Source: Paenibacillus sp. FSL W8-0186
Lineage (GTDB): Bacteria; Bacillota; Bacilli; Paenibacillales; Paenibacillaceae
Reading direction: 5' to 3'
DNA length: 64,000 bases
Assembly: GCF_037969765.1 (NCBI RefSeq)
Contig: NZ_CP150207.1
Location: 2,466,001 to 2,530,000, forward strand
The translations under genes and the position numbers were made by a program. Below, piece after piece: positions 63,525 to 64,000 of this stretch. The notes below the pieces were generated by a model. It was not told where the DNA came from. It made no database searches and worked only from the letters and a program-made list of their open reading frames with translations. How positions within the stretch are numbered: the first letter of the stretch is position 1; each line of letters starts with the position of its first letter.

Positions 63525-63947
63525 ATGGATTGGACGGATATCATGTCCCGCAGTGAGAAGTCGTTTTGGGGACTGCTTGGCCTCCGGCTGTTATCGGCAG
63601 ACAGTCAGCGTGTGGAGATCGGCCTTACCGCTACCGAGTCGCATCTAAATTCCATGGGCATCGTCCATGGAGGCGTCCTGTCCGCGATGATGGATCAGGC
63701 GATGGGGACGCTTGTAACGGCTACCAAGGAAGGCCGGGAAGGCGTAACTACGCATTTGAACGTAAATTTTCTGAGTCCGATGCAAATGGGCGAATTGATC
63801 GTGACGGCTTATCCGCTGCATGAGACGTTCCGTACGATGACTTTGCGTGCTGAAGTCCGCAACAGTGAGGGCTTATTGGGAAGCATTGCAACAGCGACGT
63901 TCCGGCTGCCGAAGGATAAAGGGAACTCCGGCAAGGATCAAGGCTGA
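63525..63947 (+). CDS. Hotdog-fold acyl-CoA thioesterase (PaaI-like)
   Basis: A 140-residue hotdog thioesterase with the active-site region NSMGIVHGGVLSAMMDQAMG (His-Gly-Gly and Asp) and the strand THLNVNFLSPMQMGELIV. Substrate cannot be told from sequence; the PaaI/YneP type cleaves short or aryl acyl-CoAs. ATG 63525 has GAAGGGAG about 9 bases upstream; a longer frame from 63489 is not favoured. It lies between ricA and the right edge, where cotE/mutS lie in B. subtilis. Confidence 0.85.
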   Translation: MDWTDIMSRSEKSFWGLLGLRLLSADSQRVEIGLTATESHLNSMGIVHGGVLSAMMDQAMGTLVTATKEGREGVTTHLNVNFLSPMQMGELIVTAYPLHETFRTMTLRAEVRNSEGLLGSIATATFRLPKDKGNSGKDQG

Positions 63948-64000
63948 TTCATAGTAATGCAAATTCAACGGAATGTTGCCCGGTGATTCACCAGGTAACG
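63948..64000 (+). other. Right-edge intergenic sequence
   Basis: 53 bases to the window edge without a gene or clear regulatory element. Confidence 0.5.

Overview
The window is about 64 kb of chromosome from an endospore-forming, low-to-moderate GC Firmicute, most likely Paenibacillus or a close relative. This rests on gene order, on TTG/GTG starts preceded by strong Shine-Dalgarno (SD) sequences, on recognisable sporulation genes (dpaA/dpaB, sleB, spoVS, spoVAC/spoVAD, ylxY, the spoIIIE/ftsK locus) and on a LexA/DinR-type SOS box at recA. No database search was possible, so all family assignments come from motifs and context.

Layout. 1-2.6 kb: translation genes rpsB (3' end), tsf, pyrH, frr. 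2.7-12.9 kb: isoprenoid, phospholipid and envelope genes uppS, cdsA, dxr, rseP, then proS and polC. 13.0-21.1 kb: the rimP-nusA-rnpM-rplGA-infB-rbfA-nrnA-truB-ribF operon behind a strong promoter and a leader hairpin. 21.3-23.9 kb: rpsO and pnp. 24.1-31.1 kb: ylxY, mlpA, dut, dpaA-dpaB, a decayed asd remnant, dapG and dapA. 31.3-37.0 kb: RNase J, tepA, ylzJ-like, ftsK/spoIIIE. 37.1-41.8 kb: sleB behind a near-perfect sigma-G promoter, the M16 pair ymfF/ymfH, ymfI and ymfJ. 42.3-47.7 kb: rodZ, a small membrane ORF, yajQ, rimO-pgsA and cinA. 47.7-48.4 kb: a non-coding, repeat-rich stretch ending in a G-quadruplex motif. 48.5-53.6 kb: recA, recX, rny, ymdB, spoVS. 53.7-58.2 kb: an M19 dipeptidase, a two-subunit 2-oxoacid:ferredoxin oxidoreductase and a PduL-type phosphotransacylase. 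58.3-61.05 kb: the only minus-strand block, 2Duf (DUF421+DUF1657)-spoVAC-spoVAD, with a divergent stand-alone DUF1657 gene. 61.3-64 kb: miaB, ricA and a hotdog thioesterase.

Most of the window is conserved core chromosome. The parts that stand out are: (i) the compact spoVA block, which resembles in gene content the SpoVA-2mob spore heat-resistance loci and sits between pduL and miaB; (ii) a clear pseudogene remnant of asd inside the dipicolinate/lysine cluster; (iii) a cluster of short repeats, overlapping hairpin and G-quadruplex motifs upstream of recA; (iv) an apparent AUU start codon for ymdB; (v) an archaeal/eukaryal-type prolyl-tRNA synthetase in the place usually held by the bacterial type. 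No rRNA, tRNA, CRISPR array, prophage or insertion sequence was seen.
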